A stretch of DNA of 42,181 nt from Kiritimatiellota bacterium (GTDB lineage: Bacteria; Verrucomicrobiota; Lentisphaeria; Oligosphaerales; JAADHN01): assembly GCA_013151865.1 (NCBI GenBank), contig JAADHN010000098.1:1-42181 (forward strand), in the 5' to 3' direction. The position numbers and the translations under genes were made by a program. The notes below the pieces were generated by a model. That model made no database searches. It saw only the letters and a program-made list of their open reading frames with translations, and was not told the DNA's origin. Of the stretch, positions 24,550 through 33,131 are shown in pieces (positions within the stretch are counted from its first letter, which is position 1; every line of letters starts with the position of its first letter).

Positions 24550-25899
24550 TCACGGGGCCGGTCGCTTTTCCGGCGGCATGCCCAACTCTCTCTGGATCGG
24601 CCCGATGTCGACATCGGGAACATCGCAGCGGACCGCGGCGCATTGTGCCGCGGCCGATCCGGCGGCGTGGCCGAGTGCGATCATGGTCCGGGAGAGACGA
24701 CAGCTCGAGGCGGCGATATGGCTGAAGCCGGCGCCGCGGCAGGCAATGAGCAGGTTTCGCCAACCTCCTTTCGGGACCAGGCAGCGGAACGGGATACCGT
24801 ACGGTGCAGACACCTTCCCCAGACTTCCGCCGGCGCCGTGCGTGTCCATGGGATGATCGGCAATGGCGATAATGTCGTCGTGCGTCTGTTTTTCGATGCC
24901 TTCGATCAGGTCGATCTGAGTCAGGACATATTCGCAGACGATTCGTTGGGCTTCTCGGACCGCGAGCATGGGAGAGAATCGGTCGAATTCGTACCTTGGA
25001 TAGTATTCCTTCTGGAGCCAGTGCCAGTGGGACAGGACGCGTCGCTCCAGTTCCTTCCGTGCACCGATCCATCCCTTTTCCATCAGCAGCCATCCGGGAG
25101 CCAAGCCGCCGCAGGTGTTCACAAAACGTCCGCCCGAAGGCTGGGGCCACGCCCCCCCGCCACGTCGCGGTTCCATGCCTGACGGAAGGTCTTGGCGGAT
25201 CGGATCTTTGCTCGGCCGGATCCGATAGATCAGCTCGATGGCATTCAGGCGCTCGACCGGCGCCGGCGGGGCCGCGGGTTCCCCGAAACGATCTCTGGAC
25301 TCCGCCCCCAGCATGACATCGCAACCCGCCGCCTGGCACAGGAAACCGCTGCCGGTGCAGTCGATGAAGACACCGGCCCGGATACTGTACACCGTGCTGT
25401 CGGGACGGGTGGCGCGGAGTTCAACAACCCGCCGATCTCGCGTGTTCACGGTGACTTCGGTGAAGGTTGTATTCAGCAAGACCCGGCAGCACCCGGTTTC
25501 CCGCAACATGTCCGTTACCACCCGATGGAACTTGTCCGGTTCGAACTGAATGTGGCCGTTGCCGGCTCGGGTCAGAGTTTCGTCGTAAGTCGGTTTGTCC
25601 ATGATCACAGCTTTGGGGGTTTTCGAGAGGCGCTCGAAAATCTCTCTGGCAAACGCGTCCCCTGGCCCCGGCTCCCAGTTCGAAACTCCACCCGCGGTGC
25701 TCGTGCCGCCCAGAAGGCGTTCGCGCTCCACGACAATGACGCTGGCCCCCTTCCGGGCCGCAGCCAGTGCAGCGCCCAGACCGCCCGAGCCGCCACCGGC
25801 CACGCACACATCGGCCCGCAGTTCGCACCCTGCGCGCCTTGCATCCATCGTCGCGGCCGGAGCGGGCGGGGCCCCACGGATGATGTCGAGTCGTCCCAC
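24550..25899 (-). CDS. FAD-dependent oxidoreductase
   Basis: The 449-residue flavoprotein has a dinucleotide-binding motif DVCVAGGGSGGLGAALAAARKGASVIVVE near residues 29-57, followed by LLGGTSTAGGVSNWEPG, and ends with the FAD-contact block LLIACRGAGFSHIAASSCRLSRTMIALGHAAGSAAA. This is the FAD-dependent oxidoreductase family abundant in PVC and Bacteroidota bacteria; substrates are mostly unknown. I choose the GTG at 25899 because AAAGGA lies seven bases upstream. An ATG 17 codons later has no ribosome binding site, and the longer upstream frame is not protein-like. It is transcribed away from the prepilin gene, from a region containing palindromes. Confidence 0.88.
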   Translation of the reverse strand: MGRLDIIRGAPPAPAATMDARRAGCELRADVCVAGGGSGGLGAALAAARKGASVIVVERERLLGGTSTAGGVSNWEPGPGDAFAREIFERLSKTPKAVIMDKPTYDETLTRAGNGHIQFEPDKFHRVVTDMLRETGCCRVLLNTTFTEVTVNTRDRRVVELRATRPDSTVYSIRAGVFIDCTGSGFLCQAAGCDVMLGAESRDRFGEPAAPPAPVERLNAIELIYRIRPSKDPIRQDLPSGMEPRRGGGAWPQPSGGRFVNTCGGLAPGWLLMEKGWIGARKELERRVLSHWHWLQKEYYPRYEFDRFSPMLAVREAQRIVCEYVLTQIDLIEGIEKQTHDDIIAIADHPMDTHGAGGSLGKVSAPYGIPFRCLVPKGGWRNLLIACRGAGFSHIAASSCRLSRTMIALGHAAGSAAAQCAAVRCDVPDVDIGPIQRELGMPPEKRPAP

Positions 25900-25951
25900 G
25901 TGCAATTCCTTTCTGCTGCCGGTGGTCGAAGCGGTCTCATAGCCGAATTCT

Positions 25952-25964
25952 AAATCGTCGATTT
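25952..25964. promoter_or_regulatory. 13-bp palindrome, possible operator
   Basis: AAATCG and CGATTT around a single T form a perfect palindrome 53 bases upstream of the FAD oxidoreductase GTG. Position and symmetry fit a repressor site, but no regulator gene is adjacent. Confidence 0.3.
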
Positions 25965-26223
25965 GGACTATAGCGTCGTTGCCGGCATGGACCACCGGTG
26001 CCGCAACGGGAGGTTGGAGATTCCCCCAGGAGCAATTGCGCCGCAATTGTTGGTGTGCGGGGCGCTCCGGAGTGATTGAGCGACACGACGGCCTGCCCCG
26101 GAAGACGCTGTCCCGAATCCTGCACGTGAAGTCACAAGCCCCAAAAAAGGTGATTCCCCGCCCCAAGAACCGGTTCCCTGCGAAAGTCGGGTTAAATGGA
26201 ATTGCGAAGCGTGCACCGACTGC

Positions 26224-26311
26224 CGAATTATTGCCGGGGGTCGCAAAACGGTCCGAACGATATTGTCGAGCCGACCAGTCCGCCTGGGCTCGGGGTTGTT
26301 TCGAGACGACC
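26224..26311 (+). repeat. Dispersed repeat B, copy 4
   Basis: CGAATTATTGCCGGGGGTCGC, then CCGAACGATATTGTC and GGGGTTGTTTCGAGACGACC align with the minus strand of 27131-27224. It points towards the prepilin gene and ends 26 bases before its -35 box. Confidence 0.55.
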
Positions 26312-26337
26312 GCTGATGGTGGAATTCACCGGGGGAC

Positions 26338-26366
26338 TTGCCGAATGTACTTCCAAACGCTACAAT
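26338..26366 (+). promoter_or_regulatory. Strong sigma-70-type promoter of the prepilin gene
   Basis: TTGCCG (26338-26343), a 17-base spacer and TACAAT (26361-26366) are near consensus in an AT-richer patch. Transcription would start near 26373, giving a 5' untranslated region of about 180 bases. Confidence 0.7.
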
Positions 26367-26554
26367 AAAACTCGACAGTCGCCCGTTATGTCTGCTGTAA
26401 GTTCAACGACCCCGTCCCGTGCTGCGGAAACGCCGGGTGAGAGGTGCAGTGGGAGTTTTGGGCGCTGTTCCAGGCGGCATCATCCCCGTTTATTACTTCG
26501 GATTGCAAGAGTCTCAGAACGGCAAGAAAACATCGGCGAAGGAGATCACTGACG

Positions 26555-27127
26555 ATGGACGCACAGAGGAAGAGATTCACGCTGATCGAGTTGTTGGTCG
26601 TGATCGCAATCATTGCGATCCTGGCGGGCATGTTGCTGCCCGCGTTGCAGAAGGCGAGAGAAAAAGCGCGGCGCGCCACCTGCATGAATCACCTCAAACA
26701 AATGGGCCTCGCCTTGCGTATGTATTCGAGCGACAGCGACGAGAAGTTTCCCGGCGGCGCCGGGGGGTACAATGACACGACGTACGACTGCGCTCCCGGC
26801 CTGAACCTGTTGATTACACAGGACTACCTCGCCAGTGGACGTATGTACGTCTGCCCCAGTTCGGATTCGAAGCCGACCACATCGACCTTGAACGAGAATA
26901 GCCTGGACTATTATTATGACGGCAACGAAACCGAGCGCACCATCGGCACCGACACCGGTATCGTGGCAGACCGCCGCGGCAATGCCGCCTCGACTGTCTG
27001 GAATCATGAGAAGTTCGGAAATATCCTCTTCGGCGACGGCCACGTCAAAGGGTATACCGGGGTCACCTGGATCGAAAACGCTCTCAAATGGCCCGTTCCC
27101 GTCACTACGGGCAATCAGAAGTTCTGA
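26555..27127 (+). CDS. Prepilin-type protein with H-x-G-D-G-H tail
   Basis: The 190-residue protein has the type IV pilin N-terminus [20 protein letters not shown] (residues 6-25), a helix to about 55, a variable middle and the C-terminal motif [14 protein letters not shown]. It is of the type II secretion or pseudopilin class that is expanded in PVC genomes. Glu is kept at +5, but the residue before the cleavage site is Arg, not the usual Gly, so processing by a standard prepilin peptidase is uncertain. AAGGAG at 26539-26544 supports the ATG. It is monocistronic: a strong promoter lies upstream and a terminator 100 bases downstream. No assembly ATPase, peptidase or other pilin gene is nearby. 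Confidence 0.92.
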   Translation: MDAQRKRFTLIELLVVIAIIAILAGMLLPALQKAREKARRATCMNHLKQMGLALRMYSSDSDEKFPGGAGGYNDTTYDCAPGLNLLITQDYLASGRMYVCPSSDSKPTTSTLNENSLDYYYDGNETERTIGTDTGIVADRRGNAASTVWNHEKFGNILFGDGHVKGYTGVTWIENALKWPVPVTTGNQKF

Positions 27128-27130
27128 GTC

Positions 27131-27224
27131 GAGCTGTTGCTCGTCTCGAAATAACCCGGAGCACGGGCGCGCCCCGTGCAGAATCGTTCAATTGATTCTG
27201 CAACGCTCCGCCAGAAAAAATTCC
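27131..27224 (-). repeat. Dispersed repeat B, copy 1, with two internal hairpins
   Basis: Read on the minus strand it runs GGAATT, TTCTGGCGGAGCGTTGCAG, GATTCTGC, GGGTTATTTCGAGACGAGC. It contains two stems: GCACGGG/CCCGTGC (27161-27179) and GCAGAATC/GATTCTGC (27178-27201). Unlike the other three copies, it does not precede a gene on its strand; it follows the prepilin gene. Confidence 0.6.
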
Positions 27225-27226
27225 AT

Positions 27227-27265
27227 GACAGCCGGCGACCCCGTAACGGGTTCCGGCTGTCTTTG
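27227..27265 (+). terminator. Rho-independent terminator of the prepilin gene
   Basis: GACAGCCGG (27227-27235) pairs with CCGGCTGTC (27253-27261), with an inner ACCC/GGGT stem, followed by TTTGTATT. It lies 100 bases after the prepilin stop, just beyond repeat B copy 1. Confidence 0.8.
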
Positions 27266-27405
27266 TATTGACAGGGCACGGTGCGGACCCCATTCGGGCG
27301 TGCGCCGGAGGCCCCGCCCCTCGGCGAGCAGCCGCTGGAATTCGGTGCAGGGCGGCCGCAATGTCCCATGATGCGATATGAGCGATCCAACCCGGAGGTC
27401 CCTGG

Positions 27406-30400
27406 ATGCAAACGACGTTCAGCCCCCGAAGCAGTCCGCGTGTAAACTCCTTCCGCCGCGCTTTGGTGGTTGCAGTGTCGACCGCCGCGACGGCATTGCC
27501 GTCGCTCGGGGTTGCCGTGCAAATTGAAACTAAGTCCATCCGTATCCTGCTGGACCGCGGATTGCCCACGCAACTCGAGAATCGCCTGACCGGCGAGATC
27601 CTCCGACTGACCCGCACCCACCGATCCGGCCTCAACTTGGTTCGCAAGAACGGGGCGGTCCGGCTCGAGACGCACCCCCACGCCGCGCCGGGCAACCGAA
27701 GCGAGCCCGTGTCCTGGCGTCTTTCGGGTCCGTCCGGCGAAACCGGTGTCGTGACGTACGCGGCCGATGCGGCCACGGGCGATCTGCGCATCACACAGGA
27801 GGTACGTTCGAAAAAGACCGGGGTCGAAGGCGTCCAATGGGGCCTTTTCGGAGTGCCGGATGACGACGTCGCCGTGATCGTCCCCGGTCTCTCCGGGGTC
27901 GCTTTCCGACGCGGCAGGGCGCCATTCTCGAGTCTCGGCTTGGCCTGGCCGGGTTCCTGGGAAGCCGGAATGGTGCTGCTCCAGGGGCAGAAAGGCGGGT
28001 TCTTGATCTGGGCGGAAGATCCTGAACTTCATTACAAGAAACTGAGATTGAAGCATCGAAGCGGTGGATTCGACTTGGTTTTTGAATATACCAATTTCGC
28101 CCCGTTCGAGAAGCACTCCCGGGCCCGGTCCTTTCCCTGGCGGATCACACCCTACAAAGGCGACTGGCGCGCCGGGGCCGCCATCTACCGGAAGTGGATG
28201 GCACGCACCCTGCGGCCGATCCCACTCGAGAAACGCCGCCCCACATGGGCCGGGCAAATCCGTTTCCTCGCCATTACCGGCTTGGACACAGAGGTGATTC
28301 GCCGTTTGGCCCGTTACGTCGACCCCACCGCCACCCTCTTGTACGTGCCCGCTTGGCGCCGGGATCGGTACGACATGAACTATCCGGATTACACGGCATC
28401 CGACAGCTTTCCCCCCTTCCTCCAAGAGGCGCACCGGCTAGGGTTTCGCGTCATGGTGCACGTAAACTATTTCGGCTGTGACGAAAAGCACCCCCTCTAC
28501 CCCAAGTTCGAGAAGGACCAGCTGCGGGATCCGCGCACCGGCGGGAAGCTGTGGTGGATTTGGCCGCGGAACCGGCAGCAAGGCCAGCCGCCCACGATCA
28601 AATTCGCCTATATCCATCCCGGCAGCACGACGTGGCGACGCCTATTGATCTCCCGCTTCAAAGGCATTGTCGACAAATACGGCGTGGATGCCCTGCACCT
28701 CGACCAAACCGTCGCCATGCCCAACCATGCCGGCGGCCGCGTGGACGGTTTGACCGTCCCGGAAGGCAACCTTCTGCTCCATAAAGAACTCCGGGAGGCA
28801 CTGCCGGACACCGCCCTCTCCGGGGAAGGACTGAACGAGGTGACCCTGCCGTACGAGACGTTTGCCCAACGGCACGCCGGGCGGGCCGTGGATCATGTCG
28901 GCGGGACTTGGAACGACGATTTCATCGCCTGCGCTCACCCCATCAGCTCGTTCCTATTCCTGCCGTACACGACCATCTATGGGTACCTGGGTATGAGCGG
29001 CCCGGGCACCCCGGGACTCTATCGCGCCTGGATTCGGGTGTACGAGCGTTGGGGTGTCATCCCCACTTTCGCCCGGCCGACCGTGGGACAACTGACCCGG
29101 CCGGTTGCCGACGCGCGCATCTTGCTGGAACAGGCTGGACTTTGGACAAAGTACCGGATGAAACCCGATTTCAGCGGAGACTGGTCGGCGCCGGTACGGT
29201 TCCGATATACTGGCGCAAACGGGGCTCGAGCAGCCGTTCTGGGCCTGCCCGGCGAGGGATCGAGATGCCTCTTCGAAAAGGGCGGAGACCAACAGGAAAT
29301 CTACCGGTATATCCGCGGTGGGACCCAGTATGTCGGGACGGGCAGCATCGAGGGCTGGCCGGCGTACACTGCCGGAAAAACGTTGGGACTGCCGCCGAAC
29401 ACGACCTTCTTGGTCGAACCCCGCCCACCCGATCTGCACCTGCCACATGTCTCGCACCTGCCGGAGACCGTGACCATCACCCGCTTCCGAAGGGCAAAAG
29501 GCCTGTTCTCGGTCAGCCTGGATGACGTACGCGCGGAACGTTTCTTCGATTTGGTCGACCATCTCGATGAGGCACGCGTGGGGGAGATCTCGGCCAAAGG
29601 CGAATCGGAACTGTCCTCCGGCGGCACGTTCGAAGCCGTGGATGCGGTATGCGCCGGCGGCCGCAAGCGAGCGATCTTCGCCCATCCGCCTTGGAAAGGC
29701 GTGCCGGGGCAGACGGTCAAAGGCAATCGGCGGACATTTGGGGAATACACCATCGCCCTGCCCAAAGGACGCCGGGCGGAGTTGCGTTTCAGTATCGCCC
29801 TGCGCGACGGGGTCAACGGTCGTAGCGACGGGGTGACGTTCCAAGTCTTGGTCGACGGGCAATCCGTGTTTCGCCGACACTGGGCTGAAAGCCGTTGGCG
29901 GGATTGCCGAGTGGATCTGGCCGCGTTTGCCGGCCGGACGGTCCGCGTGCGACTGGTGACCGGGCCCGGCCCGGACCGCGACATCAGTTTCGACTGGGCC
30001 CTCTGGGGATCGCCCCGGATCAGCCTGCAACCGGACCCGACCCCACGCCGGGTCGAGTACGCGACGCCGACGCCTCTCGAGGCCATCCTCTCCTCGCAGG
30101 GGAAAGTCGCTCCACTCAAACCGGCACGGACCGACGGCGGCATCCTTTCGTACGCTTTCGATACGCCGGTCCCAGTGACCTTGATCTTCCTCACCCGCCG
30201 TCCGACGCCGGTGCAACTCCCCCTCGAACTGGCTCGGACGCATTTTTCCGTGGCGGCGGAAGTCCAGGGACAAGCAGTGCCGTTGCCCATGCGGCCCGTG
30301 ACCTTCGCGCCGGGCACAGGCACGGCAAGCGGTGTGCAACGGCCCGGGTTGACGGCCCATCCCCCGAACGGTGGTCGGGTTTACGCGGACTACTACCTGC

Positions 30401-30684
30401 GCCTTCCCCCAACAAGCGGTGCACCCAGGTTTACGTTTGCCGTGGCCCTCCAGGATGGGGCCCTCAGCAACGGCTGCCGTTTCCTGGTGTTCGTAAACGG
30501 CCGGAAACGCTTCGATTTCTTGGCCCGCGGCCCCGGCCCGTGGCATGTGGGACGCGTGGATCTCTCGGACATGATCGGCAAAGCGCTGCTGCTGACGCTC
30601 GCGGTCGATTCCGATGGACCTTACCGCTTCGACTGGGCACGGTGGGCCGAGCCCGCAATCCGTAACGCAAACGCCGCCGACTGA
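27406..30684 (+). CDS. Large secreted glycosidase-like protein, DUF6259 type with two C-terminal jelly-roll domains
   Basis: The 1092-residue protein has a signal peptide (FRRALVVAVSTAATALPSLGVAVQ). A beta-rich domain follows to about residue 245, then a TIM-barrel-like region (about 270-600) with WAGQIRFLAITGL, GFRVMVHVNYFG, YGVDALHLDQTVA (near 427) and SGEGLNEV (near 471). The aspartate and glutamate in the last two are candidate catalytic acids, by analogy with GH36/GH101-like enzymes; I recall this wording from DUF6259 proteins. The C-terminus has two related beta-sandwich units, about 785-872 and 1005-1085, each ending in F-D-W-A-x-W. GGAGGT precedes the ATG. It is followed after 58 bases by an aldo/keto reductase in the same direction. 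The sugar substrate is unknown. Confidence 0.85.
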   Translation: MQTTFSPRSSPRVNSFRRALVVAVSTAATALPSLGVAVQIETKSIRILLDRGLPTQLENRLTGEILRLTRTHRSGLNLVRKNGAVRLETHPHAAPGNRSEPVSWRLSGPSGETGVVTYAADAATGDLRITQEVRSKKTGVEGVQWGLFGVPDDDVAVIVPGLSGVAFRRGRAPFSSLGLAWPGSWEAGMVLLQGQKGGFLIWAEDPELHYKKLRLKHRSGGFDLVFEYTNFAPFEKHSRARSFPWRITPYKGDWRAGAAIYRKWMARTLRPIPLEKRRPTWAGQIRFLAITGLDTEVIRRLARYVDPTATLLYVPAWRRDRYDMNYPDYTASDSFPPFLQEAHRLGFRVMVHVNYFGCDEKHPLYPKFEKDQLRDPRTGGKLWWIWPRNRQQGQPPTIKFAYIHPGSTTWRRLLISRFKGIVDKYGVDALHLDQTVAMPNHAGGRVDGLTVPEGNLLLHKELREALPDTALSGEGLNEVTLPYETFAQRHAGRAVDHVGGTWNDDFIACAHPISSFLFLPYTTIYGYLGMSGPGTPGLYRAWIRVYERWGVIPTFARPTVGQLTRPVADARILLEQAGLWTKYRMKPDFSGDWSAPVRFRYTGANGARAAVLGLPGEGSRCLFEKGGDQQEIYRYIRGGTQYVGTGSIEGWPAYTAGKTLGLPPNTTFLVEPRPPDLHLPHVSHLPETVTITRFRRAKGLFSVSLDDVRAERFFDLVDHLDEARVGEISAKGESELSSGGTFEAVDAVCAGGRKRAIFAHPPWKGVPGQTVKGNRRTFGEYTIALPKGRRAELRFSIALRDGVNGRSDGVTFQVLVDGQSVFRRHWAESRWRDCRVDLAAFAGRTVRVRLVTGPGPDRDISFDWALWGSPRISLQPDPTPRRVEYATPTPLEAILSSQGKVAPLKPARTDGGILSYAFDTPVPVTLIFLTRRPTPVQLPLELARTHFSVAAEVQGQAVPLPMRPVTFAPGTGTASGVQRPGLTAHPPNGGRVYADYYLRLPPTSGAPRFTFAVALQDGALSNGCRFLVFVNGRKRFDFLARGPGPWHVGRVDLSDMIGKALLLTLAVDSDGPYRFDWARWAEPAIRNANAAD

Positions 30685-30742
30685 CCGTGCGCCGCGCAAC
30701 TACAGACCCTTTTCTAAAGCCAGCAAGGAGTTATCGGCCCAG

Positions 30743-31873
30743 ATGATCTATCGCACCTTGGGAAAAACCGGACTGCGGGTGTCGCAACTCGGATTCGGCG
30801 CCATGCGCCTGCCCATGACCGGACGCGGAGCCGAAGCCCACGTGGACCGTGATTTGGCCGTTCGCATGATCCGCCGGGCCTTCGAGGCCGGAGTCAACTA
30901 CATCGACACCGCAGTGAACTACTGCAACCAAGACAGCCAGCGGGTCGTGGGCGAAGCCCTTAAGGGCTGGCGTGACCGGGTCATCGTCTCCACTAAAAAC
31001 CATTACTACGGAGAAGACGAGGGAGAATGGCGACGCCTTCTCGAAGACAGTCTGGAGCGGCTCGGGGTGGACTGGATAGATATCTATAACCACCACGGCA
31101 TTAGTTGGCAAAGGTACATCAATGCCGTGAAACCGCGCCTTGCGAAGTGGATGCGGAAAGCACGAGACGAAGGACTCATTCGGCACATCTGCTGTTCGTA
31201 TCACGACAATTGCGAAAACCTGAAGCGCCTCGTGGACAGCGGGTACCCGGAAGTCATCACACTGCAGTACAACCTGTTGGACCGTTCCTTGGAAGAAGGC
31301 ATTGCGCACGCCGCGGCAAAAGGCGTGGCGGTCGTCGTCATGGGCCCGGTCGGCGGTGGGCGGCTGGGCGCGCCGAGCCCGGTCCTGGAAGCGATGGTCC
31401 CCGGTATCCGACGCGTACCCGAGTTGGCGCTGCGCTTTGTCCTGGCCAACCCCGACGTCTCGGTCGCCCTGTCTGGGATGAGTACCATGGAGCAGGTCGA
31501 GGAGAACCTGCGGACAGCCTCGGACCCCACACCCCTGACCGAGCAAAACCGAACGGCCATCGCCGAGCACCTCGTGCGGCTGCGAAAACTGGCCGAACTG
31601 TATTGCACCGGTTGCGGTTACTGCGTGCCATGCCCCGCCGAAATCGGTATTCCGGACACGCTCAGCGCCTACAACACAGGACGGGTCTATGGTCTGTGGA
31701 ACGCCGCGCGCACTGCGTATCGCCGACTCCTCAAACGCCCCGGCCAAAAGGGGGTCGACGCCTGCATCGACTGCGGAAAGTGCGAAGAAAAGTGTCCGCA
31801 GAATATCCCGGTCCGAAAATACCTGCAGGAGGCCCATGCGGCGCTCACCGGGGACTCAGCCACGCCGGCATGA
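30743..31873 (+). CDS. Aldo/keto reductase with C-terminal two-[4Fe-4S] ferredoxin domain
   Basis: The 376-residue protein has an AKR barrel with the tetrad in place: Asp and Tyr in NYIDTAVNY, Lys in VIVSTKNHYYG and His in IYNHHGISW. This is followed by CTGCGYCVPCPAEIGIP (near 295-310) and CIDCGKCEEKCPQNIP (near 350-365), which bind two [4Fe-4S] clusters. Fused AKR-ferredoxin proteins are common in anaerobes and may pass electrons between ferredoxin and a carbonyl substrate; no product is known for most. AAGGAG lies 12 bases before the ATG. It is probably co-transcribed with the glycosidase-like gene upstream, which suggests a sugar substrate. It converges with a flavin reductase gene 25 bases away. 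Confidence 0.94.
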   Translation: MIYRTLGKTGLRVSQLGFGAMRLPMTGRGAEAHVDRDLAVRMIRRAFEAGVNYIDTAVNYCNQDSQRVVGEALKGWRDRVIVSTKNHYYGEDEGEWRRLLEDSLERLGVDWIDIYNHHGISWQRYINAVKPRLAKWMRKARDEGLIRHICCSYHDNCENLKRLVDSGYPEVITLQYNLLDRSLEEGIAHAAAKGVAVVVMGPVGGGRLGAPSPVLEAMVPGIRRVPELALRFVLANPDVSVALSGMSTMEQVEENLRTASDPTPLTEQNRTAIAEHLVRLRKLAELYCTGCGYCVPCPAEIGIPDTLSAYNTGRVYGLWNAARTAYRRLLKRPGQKGVDACIDCGKCEEKCPQNIPVRKYLQEAHAALTGDSATPA

Positions 31874-31898
31874 CCCCAACCCGTCGGGATCACCCCGG

Positions 31899-32435
31899 TC
31901 ACGCGCGAACCACCCCGAAACGGTAGCCGCCCTTCTCGAGAAGAAAATCGTAACCCCCGGCATGATCGATCGAACAAAGCGGGCGCGTGGGCGCTTCGCT
32001 GAGCCAAACAGCCACGATCTCACCGGCAAAGACGGTGTGGTCCCCCGTGGTCATTGAGTTGACGAGCCGACATTCGAGGTTCGCGATGCACTCTCGGACC
32101 AGGGGAGCGCCCACGGTCCGCGCCGGCAGAGGCGTGAGACCGGTCACGGCGAATTTGTCCACGTCCCGACCGCTCTGCGTACCGCAGTACAGGGTCTCCT
32201 CGGCCAGGTCTTCCCCCGGCCAAGCCAGGACAAACTCGCCCGATTCGACGATCAGCCCGTGGGTGAATCTTGCCGGGGCAACACTGATGGCCATCATCGG
32301 CGGACTGCCGGACGTGTTCATCTTCCAGCCCAGCGGACAAATGCTGCGGCGCCCCCCGTGAGCGGCAACCGCCCATACAACACGCTCGGGTCGCGCACAA
32401 TGCTTGCGGAATTCGTGCCATGAGGATTCGTGCAT
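31899..32435 (-). CDS. Flavin reductase-like (FMN-binding split barrel) protein
   Basis: The 178-residue protein has the flavin-reductase-like opening with WKMNTSGSPPMMAISVAPARFTHGLIVESGEFVLAWPG (near residues 38-75), a CGTQSGRDVDKFAVTGL block and the FMN-domain ECRLVNSMTTGDHTVFAGEIV. It binds FMN and probably reduces it with NAD(P)H or acts on an unknown flavin-dependent substrate. AGGGAG precedes the ATG at 32435. It is a lone minus-strand gene convergent with the Fe-S aldo/keto reductase; both are redox proteins, but no shared pathway can be shown. Confidence 0.88.
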   Translation of the reverse strand: MHESSWHEFRKHCARPERVVWAVAAHGGRRSICPLGWKMNTSGSPPMMAISVAPARFTHGLIVESGEFVLAWPGEDLAEETLYCGTQSGRDVDKFAVTGLTPLPARTVGAPLVRECIANLECRLVNSMTTGDHTVFAGEIVAVWLSEAPTRPLCSIDHAGGYDFLLEKGGYRFGVVRA

Positions 32436-33131
32436 CAGACTATCTCCCTGATTTCGGCGATGTCGGTTCGGAAGCCCGCAAGAGTGAAGCCCCACGTCCG
32501 GCGCCAGCCCCGTCCTCGTGCTCGTCCTCGAACGCGCTCGGCGGGACCGCGCGGGTAATCGAGTCCGTTCCCGGACGCCGGGCAGCATCGAGGGCGTGCC
32601 AACACGGAACGCTCCGTGAGTGTCCCGGTCCCCCTCGCGACCACTGACCGGTGATTTTTGGAGTTCGGCTTGCCGCGCTCCTTCCTGCGCGGGCAGGCGA
32701 CTCGACGGTCACCGCTTTCTTGTCGGAGCCCGTCCGAAACGGAAACGGGCGTGTGTCCGCGCACGAGCACAGTTTCGGGGAGATTTCGTTCCCGCCAAGC
32801 GGGCCCCGGCGATGCAGCCCCTCAGCGGCAACATTTCGCACAGACTGTTACTATAACCGCAATCGGACAAGTCGGACAAACCGCACGGACAATGACGGCG
32901 CGGACAATAGCCATCCGCTTGCCGACCGGGGGAGGGGACACGTTTACAGCTGGACCGACGCGTCGAAATCCGGAAAATCGGCGTTACAGTTTCTGCCTGG
33001 CAACCTTCTCGGCCTCGTCCTTCGCACCGGCGTCTTAACCTGAATTATTCATGAGCCATCCGCTGCGATGTTCGCGGATAATCCGGGCTGACGGCGACCG
33101 GCGGTCAAGTCGCGCAACGGGAGAACCGCTT
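32436..33131. other. Divergent intergenic region with CGGACAA repeats
   Basis: In almost 700 bases I find no supportable gene. CGGACAA occurs four times at 32864, 32873, 32886 and 32901. Short plus-strand frames over 32620-33043 have no ribosome binding sites or family resemblance. The rest is featureless to me. Confidence 0.5.

Larger units (their letters stand above)
25900..26554. other. Divergent intergenic region between FAD oxidoreductase and prepilin genes
   Basis: The 655-base stretch holds no supportable gene. It contains the palindrome AAATCG-T-CGATTT (25952-25964), two GCAATTG motifs flanking GCC (26032-26049), repeat B copy 4 (26224-26311) and the prepilin promoter (26338-26366). 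Confidence 0.6.

Noticed and set aside
28954-30699. 581-codon minus-strand open frame
   Set aside because: It lies entirely antisense to the glycosidase-like gene, whose domain repeats are real; no motif is visible on the minus strand.
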